From Xanthostigma xanthostigma (Eukaryota; Arthropoda; Insecta; Raphidioptera; Raphidiidae), in NCBI GenBank assembly GCA_963575645.1, contig OY754467.1, forward strand, positions 37,445,108-37,509,107: 64,000 nt of DNA. The letters are read 5' to 3'. This document shows positions 45,921-58,700 of this stretch, piece after piece; position 1 is the stretch's first letter, and each line of letters opens with the position of its first letter. The notes beneath the pieces are model-generated. The model was not told the origin of the DNA. It searched no databases and worked only from the letters and a program-made list of their open reading frames with translations. The position numbers and the translations under genes are program-made.

Positions 45921-46362
45921 AACGGGGTTAAGAGTATTCGTCCCAGCAAACACCCCCCGCACCATTCATCTCAAATCTTTCCCCTCGCCTAAAAACGGTT
46001 TGCGCTCTCCCGACACTATTTTTAAATCTAGAGGGTTCTGGTAAACGACAAATGAAAGACAAAGAATTAGACTACAGATCCTTCAGGCGAATTTTTTGAA
46101 AAAAAGTTTCGTCTACGTGTGAAATATTACGTAACTTATTATTTTTTTTAAAAGGTTGTAAGTTTTTTCAGAATTTTTTTTTCAAAAAATTCGCCTGAAG
46201 GATCTGTAGTCTGATTCTTTGTCTTTCATTTGGCGTGTACCAGAACCCTCTAGTTTTAAAAATAGCGTCGGGAGAGCGCGAACCGTTTTTAGGCGAGGGG
46301 AAAAGATTTGAGATGTAGGGTGCAGGGGGTATTTGCAGGGACGAATACTCTTAAACACGTTT
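45921..46362. repeat. Long fold-back element, family K
   Basis: The arms, 45,921-46,098 and 46,184-46,362, are inverted copies (aagagtattcgtccc; ctaaaaacggtttgcgctct; ctagagggttctgg; acagatccttcaggcgaatt). The spacer is about 85 bp. A diverged single arm lies at 49,965-50,110. Confidence 0.9.
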
Positions 46363-46430
46363 CCCTATGTAACAGAATTTGTCACAAAATTGTACTATTA
46401 GTAACCCTATATAAACACTATTTTTTGTGA

Positions 46431-46506
46431 GCATTGGTATAGATCAGTGGTAGGATGCTGGCATACCACGCGGCCGGCCCGGGTTCGATTACAGTCGGGT
46501 GCGCGC
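46431..46506 (+). pseudogene. tRNA-Gly-like sequence
   Basis: Starts gcattggtatagatcagtgg and has ataccacgcggccggcccgg and gggttcgatt, closely following the glycine tRNA layout (A box, anticodon arm with CCACGCGG, B box). The 3' acceptor strand (gggtgcgcgc) does not pair with the 5' end, and the T stem is damaged. It is a pseudogene or SINE head. Confidence 0.7.
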
Positions 46507-46674
46507 AACAATTCGTATTTTTATTTTTAAGTGTACTTACCTATTATATATAAAATTTTCGACTAATTTATCAGAATAATACTTGAGCTAAAAAAACAAT
46601 ATTTGCAGTAAACCTGCCAAAATTTTGTTGTCTGCTTGTGTTTTCTTATATTTATTATTTGCAAATAACCTGCG

Positions 46675-46935
46675 AAAAAATTAAAAATGTGTTACGAGAA
46701 CGCATTACAGAAGTGAAACTTCTAGTTGCAAATCATACGATTGCACTTGGACAAGTAGAAATATGTAATGTGTTACGAGATAGTTTCACCTTCAGATTAA
46801 CTTGGACAGACGAAATATCTGAACGTGAAACTATCTCGAACACATTTTTTCCACTTGTCCAAATGCAATCGTATGATTTGCAACTAAGTTTCACTTCTGT
46901 AATGCGTTCTCGTAACACATTTTTAATTTTTTTTA
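46675..46935. repeat. Long palindrome
   Basis: The arms, 46,675-46,799 and 46,811-46,935, are inverted copies (aaaatgtgttacgagaacgc; ttgcaaatcatacgattgca) with a handful of differences and almost no spacer. Frames on opposite strands encode near-identical peptides because of the symmetry and are not genes. Confidence 0.9.
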
Positions 46936-48864
46936 TTTTTCGGTTCTATTGGCTATTAGCATTGAAGCTTAAAAAAATTCTCTTAAAATTGCAGCTTCCT
47001 AGATAAAATCTGTGAACGGCGCAAACCGAGTTTGTTTCCCATTTTATTAACATGGGAAAAACGATGCTTTTTACTCAGACATGGATATCTGGTAGATTTT
47101 TTTTTTAAATTTTTGATAGCAGCATTTTGCAGAGAATACAATTTCCCACAAAAAAAGGTCCTTAGTACTGAATCCGTGAATTCGTTATTTTCAAATATAT
47201 GCTCGTTTATAAATAATCGGCATTGATGCAAGATTGCAAGTGGAATATGAAAAGCTTAAAAAACTATTAAATTCGACACATTTGACCAGCCCTGTTATAT
47301 ACGTAATAATTTAATATGAATGTGGTCATCACTCCATTGTCTGTCCCCTTCTTTGGAGGGAGATCTTACTGCTTATCTTTGGATAAACGAATAGCCTTAA
47401 GGTCAACAGTTCTCCAATTTCAGTGATATTATTACTTAATTTTGTCACGATTTATTTTTAAAATTTTTTTAAATTTGATTTGCAAGGACATGAGAATTGA
47501 GAACTCCACAAACTTATCTTCGTTTTAGGCACGATTTTAGAAAATTAATGCTCGTCCTTCAGGTAAGCCTGCATCAATTTAGGGCGTGCTTCCAACACAT
47601 AATTTTGTATATTGTGTACTCTGCGATGTATCAATTCTTTTTTTTATTTATCAGACCGTTGGGTGTGCATGTTTTCTTTCATCAAATGTTTAAAAAATCT
47701 CTTTCTGTATTTTCCAAAGCAAGTGTTAATATTTTGCACTACTCCCTATAAAATGACATAAAAACATGTAGGTATATAGACATGTTAAGTGACCCCTTCC
47801 GAACTAGTGCTGTAATGAAAAACTAGAATACGCGATCTAACCAATCCAACAGCAATTTTCATTAACTACCTATCAGCTATGCCATTGGAAGGATAATATA
47901 ACAGTAGACGCGAATAGTAATTTCCATAAGCGCATGGTTAAAACAATCGACCTGTCAAAAATGTCAGAACATGAAGTGAAAAGCGGTTATATTATAGGGA
48001 GTTCGTGCAATAAATATCATGTATATCTCTTAAGAAATGAAATTACGACCCATGTGACTGTTAAACTCGCCATCCTCGTTTTACCATAATGTCACTACTC
48101 GTCGTAATATATCCCATTGCGCAACTAGGTATGCAATCTATTGAACGCCGTAATTAGGTACACCCGAGAGGGCGCAATCGGCAATGCGATTGTGATTGTT
48201 TTATAATTTTATTTGAATATAATATCAACCAACATTTTGAGGGCGCAAAATCAGAATCTTGCCAAGGGTGTTGAAGAATCCAGCTACGGTATACTAGTCT
48301 ATTATTGCTGTTTGCGTTTAGCCTTTTCTTCCGCAAGAACTTTTAACAAAATTCAATGTTATTTGTTATATTTGAATTCCTTTTACATATTACTGCAGCG
48401 TTGCGTACTAAAATACTGTCTGCAAGCGACACAAGATCAGGATATATCTATCACCTAGAAGTAGGTATTTTTAAAAGATTTACACAATGTGCTTCAGCAG
48501 TACGGATAACACTTACGATATTGGCAGTGACACAGAATGTTATGAGAAATAGGATTATAGCTACCCTTAAATATACCCCTAACAAAATAATACACGAAAT
48601 TCGTCATAAAAATCTCCCATTTATGTTTTTTTTTTTGTGTACAATCTGTGAGTAACAAGATAATAATAAAATTCGTAGTCATATCAAATAATCGGATTCA
48701 TACGAATTACCATACAATCACATAATATTCACGTATGAATGAGTCATGGAGCTATAAGTCTATAGTAGGGCGCACGTAGCTGCACTGTTGAGACGGTGAG
48801 AAGTGAAAGTAATCGTAAAGTTCAATGAAAAAATCTACAAACTAGTAATTTAATATTTCGTGTA
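46936..48864. other. Unassigned DNA
   Basis: Short frames carry no domain. No paired ends recognised. Confidence 0.35.
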
Positions 48865-48872
48865 CGTATCTT

Positions 48873-49879
48873 CAGTGGCGGTTCCTCTATGAGCGCTGCA
48901 GAGCTGCAGAACAACCAAAATCTTAAGGCCGCTGCACACGATGGCAGGCTGGGTACGAAGCTGGAAATGACGTCACTGCGGGCTCGCCCACTAGCTCACA
49001 AGATAGGTTTTAAAATTAGAACAGGGGCTATTTTTCTTGCTAGGTATGAGCAAGAATCAACCAAGAAGCAGTATCTTGTCACGTGGGCGACTTGAACAAA
49101 CGCCCACAAACAAACACTATGCCATAGTGTGTGTTCTGTTCAGAGACAATAAACATGCACTTTTGTTACCATTCTATCACTGCGCGCGAACCGAATTTAC
49201 TTGCAGAGCAAATTTGTAAAGTCCCGTGTGAAGCGAGCACATAATAGCAATTAAGAAAAATGCAGCGCTAGAAAACTAGTAGTGAAATCTAGCAAGGAAC
49301 CTAGCGGCAAATCCAGCCTCGTGTGCAGCGGACTTTAGGTAGTTCATACTTTTAAAATGAATTTAACCAATATAATGTCTGGAAATAGTGTAATAGTTAG
49401 GTACACAATCAACGCTAAGCGGCTAAAGTTTAAAGCCACAGGCAGACCACAAACCTCGTGTGTTCTGTGTGGTAAATGAAACGTCATCATCAGATACCCC
49501 CGGTATACACTGTGCAACTCTTGACTCACAAGTTTAATAGCGTGATCGGCTTTGAGCTGCATTTACGTCAGCACATTAGTTTACAAATAACTACTGTTAT
49601 ATGCGAAAAATTCTCACTGAATCTATTTCATTCAGTCAATACCTTTGACGGCTTTGACTCGACGGTACGACACACGGCTTATGGCAGTAGTGACTAGTGT
49701 TACAGTGTATATTGTAGTTGGATGTCAACAGTCTTTGAAAAACAGTTAATAATTACAACATCATGAACACGGATGTGATTCATAATTTAATTACTCCCCT
49801 CTCATTGGCTCGTGTGAGGAGATACATCCGGTTGACCCTGCGCAGAACACCCATTTAAAATATTCATGCGCCGCCACTG
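48873..49879. mobile_element. hAT family F, complete copy
   Basis: The ends CAGTGGCGGTTCC and, inverted, CAGTGGCGGCGC match. The flanks cgtatctt (48,865-48,872) and cgtatcct (49,880-49,887) form an 8-bp duplication with one change. It includes a nested MITE at 48,925-49,337. A partial relative without that MITE is at 22,935-23,480. Confidence 0.85.
48925..49337. mobile_element. MITE family G, copy 2, nested in the hAT
   Basis: The ends taaggccgctgcacacga and, inverted, taaagtccgctgcacacga match. The interior is homologous to 27,745-28,166. It is absent from the corresponding place in the partial hAT at 22,935-23,480. Confidence 0.75.
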
Positions 49880-49887
49880 CGTATCCT

Positions 49888-50790
49888 CAATAATTTGACT
49901 TGAAATTAGGTAAACTATTATTACAATCTAATACTGTCCAAATTAGATAGTACAGAATTTTTAAGAGCATTGAATATGCATACAAATTACTCCCTGCAAT
50001 CTTCATCTAGACTCCTTTCCAGCGCCTAAAAACGGTCACAGCTCATAATATATAGAACCAAGAATCACGCACTTCCTACAGGCGAAAAATAGAGGAAAAA
50101 ATCCTTAAAAAACCTACAACTTTAAAAAAATATACAAATTACGTTTTCTTTCCCAAAACTGTTTAAAAAAAATACGCACCTCTTTTTTAAGTTAAGATAT
50201 TATCATTGCTGTTTAAATTTAGCTAAAAATAAAAGGCAGCTGTTTAAAGCAAGATGCCACAAGAATTTAAATGATTTTCCTTAAATCGGTGAATAAATTA
50301 ATTTAAGTCACGAGTCCCTGCGACCGCTTCGTTTTCCATTCTACTAATATGCACCTGCAGTCTGAACGATAATCCATTGACGGAACCTTCATAATTAGAA
50401 GCACGGCAGTGCACTAAGCCAAGTTCTCGCAGCAAAGCAACATTGGCTTGTGTTTCCATTTACACGAATAGACTCAAAGTATCCCCGAGACGGTCAATTG
50501 CGATTGTCAATATTACTATTGATGGCAATTTCTCAACACAGTTCAGTAATTGACTGAGGCGTGCGCTAATGATACACATTTAATTGAAACTTCAATCGCC
50601 CATCATTTCCTACAATCACGTAAACATTGATAATCGCAAGTTATCGTTTCGGGGGCCTTTAAAGCCTATTTACTATCCTCATTAGCTTCTCATTGATCCA
50701 ATACATAGCCTTGGCATAAATGTCTGAACTCTGGACGTCGACCGGGATATTTTAGGATATGAGTAGAAAAAAGGGCGAAATGAAAAAGTC
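49888..50790. other. Unassigned DNA with a half copy of fold-back family K
   Basis: 49,965-50,110 has ttcatctagactcctttcca, gcgcctaaaaacggtcac and cctacaggcgaaaaat in the order of the 45,921 arm. The second arm is missing. The remainder has no feature. Confidence 0.45.
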
Positions 50791-52286
50791 CAGTGGCGTA
50801 GTATGGATTAGGGATGTTACGGAGGTGGTTTTATCGGAACCGAAGTCGGAGTCGGAACCGGAATCGGAACCGGAGTCGGAGATGGTGGCAGAAGATTATT
50901 ATTATTATTAATCGATGACAGAAAGCGTGCAAAGTGCAGAGCCCTCGTAAGGCCTCACGCCGCCCGCGTGCGGGTTCATAATTGACGCCCTTTATTGGGG
51001 ATAAACTCACTAGACGATATCTCAAATTGAAAAACGTTAAAAATCCTAAATAACTAATACTGTAAGTGCAATTAATAGAAACTTTATTTCTTTTAAATTT
51101 AAATAAACTGTAAAAAAAATATTTAAACATTGTTATGTAAAATAATTCAAACGAAATACAATCATTGAAACATAGAGTGATAGAGCTAAATTTTATTCTG
51201 AAATATATTCAATTAAAATGAAACACATTAAACAGTGAATTTTAAAAATTCACTCGTACAGAGTGAATTTCAAAAATTCTCTCTTCAAGTTAAAAAAATC
51301 ACTCCGCGGAGTAAACTATTCTCTACAAAAACAGTTTACTCCGTGCGATTTTTCACGGCGTTCTTCTCCTGTCTTACTTATGAATGAGAGAAAAATTTAG
51401 TTTCACCGCTGAGCTCAGAGAATTCATTAAGTCAAAATAATCATTAGTTTATCAATTAGGAAAAATGAATACCAGTGCAATTAATAAAAACATAAATACC
51501 ATTACGACTGAATGTGAATCCCCTGGAATTAACTTGCAATTTTTTCCGTACTACACTCACATGAGGGAAAGAATATATTATCAATTATACCATTCAGGTG
51601 CACAAGTCTTACGTAAAAAAGTATTTGTTGATTGAAAAATACTTTACTTCACTCGCACTCTTGCAGGAATCGACAGGAAAAATCAAGATATAAACATACG
51701 CGGGAGTCTCCCGATAGGGGCGCCCTGTCTACGCGCTGATGTGAATTAACTATCGAATCGAAAATTGCGCGCGAAATATTTCGAATTCGAATTTCATTAA
51801 AAAATAAATAACTACTCGTAAGAGTTTTCACGCAGGCTTGAGTATGTAAATAAAATTGATATAATATCAGTTATATATTTTTTCTATACAGTACAAAAAA
51901 CATAACACAACCAGGCCATTTGCCGCCCCTTGAATGTGCCGCCCGCGTGCATCGCACGCATCGCACTATAGGGCGCGAGGGCCCTGCCAAAGTGCATGTG
52001 GAAACAGCACATGCACAAACCGGTTCATACACGTTGACCGCAGCCGCATGCTTCGACCTCTGATTAAAAACCCCCGATTTAAAAGTGTCGGAACTGAAAT
52101 CGGAACCGGAGGTGTAAGATCAATCGGAAGTTCCGACATATCGGAGTCGGAGTCGAAGCTCCGTAACATCCCTAGACTATGGACTAATCTAAACGTGGCC
52201 CGTGGGCGAAGTCGCATCGGCGAGGCCCTTTTCTTTCAGTAGGTATACCTATTCCCAAGACCCGCCTACGCCTAGCTACCCCACTG
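50791..52286. mobile_element. Outer hAT element
   Basis: The ends CAGTGGCGTAGTATGG and, inverted, CAGTGGGGTAGCTAGG match. Identical flanks aaaaagtc occur at 50,783-50,790 and 52,287-52,294. Without the inner element it is only about 120 bp, so it was a short MITE before being interrupted. Confidence 0.85.
50808..52175. mobile_element. Inner hAT-like element
   Basis: The ends TTAGGGATGTTACGGAG and, inverted, CTAGGGATGTTACGGAG match. The flanks agtatgga (50,800-50,807) and actatgga (52,176-52,183) match at 7 of 8. Removing the element and one flank gives a sequence colinear with 43,559-43,600. The ends carry GGAACCGGA/GTCGGA-type short repeats; the interior has short palindromes (gtgaattttaaaaattcac) and no transposase. 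Confidence 0.8.
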
Positions 52287-52377
52287 AAAAAGTCAATATT
52301 ATGATTGCTAATCTGACATTAATATTCTAATATTTTTGTTTATAGCACTTACCTAAATCACAAAACCTTGGTAAAAA

Positions 52378-52582
52378 ATTGGTTGTCTGTAAAGTCGGTT
52401 TACGGACGATAGTTTTACGTGATAACGTATTCCGCTCGAATATCATATTTAATAATACATTACTGCGCTCTCGCTTGCACGCACAGGGTCAGGCGGAACG
52501 TCACGGCGGGCGGAACGTTACACTTTTTCGTGCGTGCAGTTGGTGTTTCATCAATTTATAAGACGTTATCACGTCAAAAACA
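52378..52582 (-). repeat. Dispersed repeat family H, copy 2
   Basis: Opposite orientation to 35,054 and following; shares gtttacggacgatagtttta, gtgataacgt, acactttttcgtgc and gacgttatcacgtcaaaa. Its ends fold back on each other. Confidence 0.65.
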
Positions 52583-53520
52583 ATAACGTCGAACACAGAA
52601 AAAAACGATCTTCAAGTAATCTTATATTTATTAGGTATAGTTTTCATACATGCAGAGGTAGTTTAAACTTTAATGCCATAATCAGACTCCCTGTCATGTT
52701 ACTATACATTAGATTGTACTCACATAGAAACAAATGCATGATCTACACAGAAAAAAGTCACTTTTCAAGCTAAATTTTGATCAAAAAGCCTAGAAAATGT
52801 CGTTTCAAAAAATGAGCCAAGTCATCTTCTATTAGATTTTTCGATCAACAAAAGAGTTTAGGATTAGTTGGAACTTGATTTTTAGATTTCCATTCTTTGG
52901 TGACCTGGTAGAACGGAACTTGGCACACTTGTTCACATTTTGTTCTTGGTAGGATATTACATAAGTGTCTAGCATCGTGTTTCCCGTTTCAATAAGCGCG
53001 TCGCGTCTATAATTTTAATTTACGATTAAATACGTAATTAAATGATATCAATAGTCATTTTTATCAACATTCCTCAGTGGACAATCATCGGTCCAGCTCG
53101 AGGTCATAACAAAATAAATTAATAATTAGTACAAGAATATTGTTTGGCAACCAGTAAGCGAGATTATAAGTTTAATGATGATGTCATAGCCGTGATGAGG
53201 TTGAAGCGTTTTCGCCATCCATATTGTATATTAATATTAACTGCTATATAGCTATGAGATCATGGAGTTATTTTCTGCGTTGGCTAATCGTTCCCATGGG
53301 CGGCGGAAACAAACAGGCCACTTCGTTACTGACCTGAATTATAAGGTCTAAGCTGCAATTACCTGCGTAGATGTTACACCAAGTAGGTAGATACAGATTA
53401 AAATGGATTCGAAATATGCACAACAGTCGTATACAGTTGGAAGATTAAAGGATGAATTCTGGTGGCATAAGATTAATGAACTCTTCAAATACTGAAGGTT
53501 TTTTTTATTGCATTTTAGTG
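52583..53520. other. Unassigned DNA
   Basis: Nothing supportable. Confidence 0.35.
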
Positions 53521-53560
53521 TCTGACGTTTCGGCAAACTTTATGCCATCTTCGGAGAATC
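53521..53560 (-). ncRNA. Hammerhead-core-like motif
   Basis: On the minus strand: TCCGAAGA, T, stem GGCA/TGCC with loop TAAAGTT, then GAAACGTCAGA. CT of the core is replaced by CC, so a true hammerhead would be inactive. A run of ttgttaaag-like repeats follows at 53,590-53,640. Confidence 0.4.
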
Positions 53561-55739
53561 TAGAAGATTTATATATAAAAAGTTTTAAATTATTGTTGTT
53601 AAAGTTATTGCTGTTAAAGCTGTTATTGTTAAAGTTAAAAAATTGGAAGTAAAAATATCGTATACAGTGTGGATGAATTGATCATTTCATCAGCTATGAG
53701 CAACCTATTAAAAAAATTAATTTTACGAAATAAATATTACCACTTAATATTATTATGAAAATACAAATAAAACACAATTAAATTTGATAAAAGAAGGGTT
53801 AACCCATAGAAACAAAAACAAAAAATTGTGTCAATCAAAACACCCCCAGTATGTTGAAACTGGATATTCTTTTAAAAATTCATAAATGCATAAATTGTGA
53901 GATATCAAGCAAACAACCTTGATATAACGTTTGCAATTTCAGTTCAACAATTAGAATTGTTGACAAAAAGACAGAGCAGACTTTCAGTGACATACTTCCA
54001 TCAACCGCTTCTTTCACATTTGATTGAGTGAAATGGAATGCAGATTTGTTTAACATGTCGGTGAATAGATTTACGAAATTCCGTTCCCTAAAAAAATCCT
54101 AAATGAAAACTATAGTGGCAGCAAAATATTCTGTTTACAGAATAACAAATTCATTGTTGCAAGTTTTAAAGCAGTACCTACACGAAACAGCCAACTTTCA
54201 AATTTCGTGTTAACAGACTACAATATTATTACTGGTAATCGGGTAGATAGTCATGGCAGAGTCCAGGCCGAAGGTTGAGAACAGATTATTGTTTGTTTTT
54301 AAGAATACCGCTAAACTTTTAAATAAACTTGTTTTGATTAAAATTATGATTTAAAGGCTTTTTTATAATTAACAAACATGATTGATTAACAAAAATGTAA
54401 TCATTGAATTAATCTCTTTGTAAAACAAAAACATTTTGATGTAAAAGATCTAATGGCACGTTCGTTGAGATAAAGGCGCGACATTTTTATGGGAAGACGT
54501 TGCTTGCTGTGTGTGTGCGCGTTGGATTATTACTTGGCTTTTGTTAAAGGCGACAGCTAGATGACAATTTACAGGGCACAATTTAGTAGACTTGCGCATT
54601 TTAGTTCACTAAAAAGAGCGCTCAATTTAGTTCATCTTTCTTCCGCGAACTAGTTTGCTCTTATAGTTCGTTAGTTCGCTGCTTAGGTGCTTCAGATTTA
54701 AAATGTCAATTAAAAAAATAGAAAATTTCTTAAAATAGGTTTTGGAGCGAAATATCACTGTTTACTGTGAGTTTTGTTGTTTTTCTCAATAAAATCATAT
54801 TATAGAATAATTAATATTTTTGTATCTCGCGCGCTTTTTACGGCGTTTTCCACATCCAAAATGGCTTCTACAAGGGACAGGAGGCGCTACTGTATCCGCA
54901 ATCTTATATATCTATGGTCTATGGGTACTCGATTTCTTGTCGCATGTAAAATTATAATACCATTGGGATTTCATTTTGATTATGAGCCATCTATCAGTAT
55001 TTCAGTGAACTATCTTATACAGAGTGTTTCATTGCAACCAGCTTAACCTTATCACTACAGCTTGCATCAATTCCACACTTTACGATATGACCAGTACTCG
55101 CGATTTTTTCCCTTCAATATAATTAGGTTTTGAAGAATTACTATCACCCCAACGATAATTTTCATCCTCGGAAATATACATTTTAAATAAAACATCGCAT
55201 AGGGCGGACATATTGAATATTTTGAAATGGGCTCCGCCTCCAGGTAAAATCCGAACAATAAATTATGTTCACGTACTGATTGTAGACAAATAATCATATT
55301 GTGATTCACACTGTATGTTGTTTTGAATGAACATAGTACAACGGTACAACATGGTCTCGTAGTTACATTGTTTTGAATGAAGATAGGCACATACCACTGT
55401 CAAAATACCTTTAAAATACTTGAAAACAATTCAATTTCGTTTTTCATCAACTTGCTCGCATAATTGAATGAAAAGTGCAAAGATTTTGTAAGAAATCCAA
55501 ATTACTTTGTTTTACTGATTGTTCTAAAAGTAATGACAGTGTTTGTAGCTTTTAACCTCAAGTATTGGGTTGTATACAACAATAACTCGATTGTCGCTAG
55601 TTTTAAGCAACAATTAAACGTAATTTAAATAGATTGCAGAACTAAATGGGTCATATTATATTGGTTGATGAGATACTTGTTAATATAATACTGCAGTAAA
55701 TTTAGGAATATGAATCAAGTATCAACGTAAATAAAGAAA
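53561..55739. other. Upstream region of IFT140; unassigned
   Basis: No gene or clear element. 54,600-54,690 has several tagttc/gaac words. The IFT140 promoter must lie near the right end; I cannot place it, and no X-box half site is obvious. Confidence 0.35.
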
Positions 55740-58700
55740 ATGTCTTTATATGTGGATACGACAGCACAGTTTCCTGATACGGGAACCGTAACGACAACTG
55801 CAGAATGGCATTCGACAAGTCCACTTCTAGCGGTTGCCAGCTACACACAAGATAAAGGAGGCTTCGTGAATCTTTTTGACGAACTTGTACGTTGAAATGT
55901 TTTTTTTATATATTCGATTTTGGACAGAAAATATATTAATGTTCGTTTTTAACGCAGGGAGAACCTCTACGAGACGTTACAGTCCCTTGTCATTCTGTAG
56001 CTCAAGTGTCGAACCTAGTATGGCATCCAGAAAAACCATTACTGGTGGTCAGCTGGGAAGATGGAAGCTTAAAAGCATGGGATGGGAGTTCTAAAGAATT
56101 TCAAGTAGTTTCAGCTCCACATAATTCCCCGGTTAATATTATGGCTTTCAGTGAGAAAGGAGGACGTTTAGTCACAGCTGACGCTGTAAGTTAATTTTTA
56201 AAAACACAACATGATAAAGCTATAATAATAGAGCGAGATTATGGGCTATGTGCAAGAAGACGAGTTACAAATTTATCCTTGCGAACGTTTGTGGTGAGAC
56301 CTAGGGCTAACTTCAAACTCAAATCTTCCGTATGTCAATGAGCAATGTTTATTAAAAGTGAAAATAGTTATAATTTTATAAAGTTTTTTATTACAAAGAA
56401 AACATGGACAAAACTAGGCGATCTGGAAACGCTTGTTGTATTCCAGGCTGTTGTGCTGGTGGCGATTTAAGTAAAATAAAGATCATTAGCGCCCTAATTT
56501 GACGTTATGCTGTCAGTGTAAACAAATTAATTATTTATATATTGTACGTCATAACTGATAAATAAATAATTATCACCTACCTTTTATGTTATGCTATTGT
56601 ATAATATTTTACAAATCTAAATTTTATTGTATATAAAATTAACAGCAGTTTTCCTTATTACATTTTTTTTGACACATCTGACATCATCGCCAACTAAAGT
56701 TTTTGACTAATAGAAAAATGTCGCAATTTCCATAAAAAGTGAGTTAAATAATTCTTTATTACCCACTAGCGGTGCTAGTAGGCTTCGTGCACACAGCCTA
56801 TAGACGCAGGACAACTCAATCTTTTACACTATAATCTGTACCTAGAACGCACATAATATTATTTTATGTCACTAAAGTTCCACTGTTTATATTTTTATAA
56901 TAATTGTAACATTTTGTAGTCATGCTTATAAGTTTCGATTGATATTTTTAGGCCGGATCATTAGTTGGCTGGAAAGTGGACAGTCGTAATCACCTTTTAA
57001 CGGCGTTTCACCATGACTTACGCGAAACTGTTACTCACGTAACATTCAGACTTAGTGTGCATGGAAAAACGGTGCAGAAGGAAATAGAAAATTTGGCTCG
57101 GGCCGCTGTTAATGGAGACGAACAAGCTTTGGATTTGTTTAGCAACTGGAGGCCTAAAACTGCCGCCAGTAAAATTAATGTTCACACAAATACTAGCGAT
57201 AATCATTGCTTTTATGTTGCGACGCAATCGGGTACAATTCTTTAGCCAAAATACAAAACCGCTTTTGCCGAATTTGCTATAAAGTAACAGTAATAATGAA
57301 TGACAATATATGTATTTTTTTACGTTTTCTAAATCTCCATTTTTTTCTCTGTAAATTCGTATAAAATTGGCAGGTTACATAAGAAAATATTGGAGGAAAT
57401 TAATAACGTTTTCCTTGAATATTTTCTTACGTAACCTTATAACAATTTTCTATGAATTTATAGAGACAAAATGAAGATTTCGAAAAGGTAAAATATTAAA
57501 TGTTGCCATTTGAAAAAAAATGCATGTACCTTCCGGGTTGACTTTGAAGTATAAAAAAATATACCTCGGCAGTTTCCGATATCAAGTCTCGAGTTGAACG
57601 AAAAACTACTTAAACTGTTTTTTTGTATATAGTAGAACAAGAATTATTTACTGTTACAACTTTCGGTGAATACACTGTATACTCTAAGTGTGTTTTCAGT
57701 ATTGATATTTTTGTTGATCGAACGCTATCGATAGTTTCCGATCTCACAGACGATAGTTTTAAACACTTTGTTATTTTCTGAATACACGAAAAATTCGACA
57801 GAAGCGATTTTGATTTTTAAATTATAACGACCGTTGCTGCACACTATCGATATCATCTCTAAGGTTAATGTTTTTAGGTATTGTTTATTATGTTAATCAA
57901 GCTGGTAATTGTATCGAAGTATTAAATACCGAAGGTCAACCGATAATGAATATATTGTATCATCAAACCAAAGATTCATTAATTATAATGATGGATGGAT
58001 TAACTGTTGGCCATTTTTCCGTCAGTAATAATGGTCAGCTGTCGGAACTCGTCAAAGTTAAGCTAACCGGCAAATCGCAAGCATTTTTTGGAGCCAATCA
58101 TCAGGGAATTGTCTGGGCTGGACCTGGTTTATTGGCGGTTTTAACTGGTAAGCATTATTTTATCTATCTGGATTCGCCCGGGTAAATTTTGGTTTGACAG
58201 CGAAATAACAATCGAAATAAAAGTTGGCATATAAAAAAATCCTAATAGGTCATATGCATAAAACTCCAAATTGGTTAAAATTTTTATTTCGAAATATATT
58301 TTAGTTCTTGATCATAACGTAATGGTTATTTTATTAATCTAATCACTGAAAAAAATACAACTAATAAAAAAGAAATGTAGAAAATAAGCGTTATTTTCGA
58401 ATTCTCAAAACGCATCGTGACGTCAGAGTATATATCAACAACAGTTTCCATGACGACGATGTCGTCTCACAGTAAGATTATGTCAGTATTTATAGAAAAC
58501 AACAAATAAACTTCATTTAGAACATTGATAATTTAACATCAAGGTTGGCATGCATCGTATATCATGACGTCACATAAGCCCGCGAACATGGCCGATTGTT
58601 TAAACCAGAGGTTCCCAAACTTTTTTGTCTCGTAGACCACTTGCCATGTTTTTCGGTTTTGGGTAGACCCCCTGCTTATCTGATATTGATTTTTTTGAAA

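Noticed and set aside
46431-46506. Functional glycine tRNA
   Set aside because: The 3' acceptor strand and T stem are degraded.
46638-47006. Long overlapping frames on both strands as a gene
   Set aside because: They arise from the palindrome at 46,675-46,935; opposite-strand peptides are near-identical by symmetry.
50831-51130. Arginine/phenylalanine-rich minus-strand protein
   Set aside because: Translation of the GTCGGA/GGAACC short repeat in the inner hAT end.
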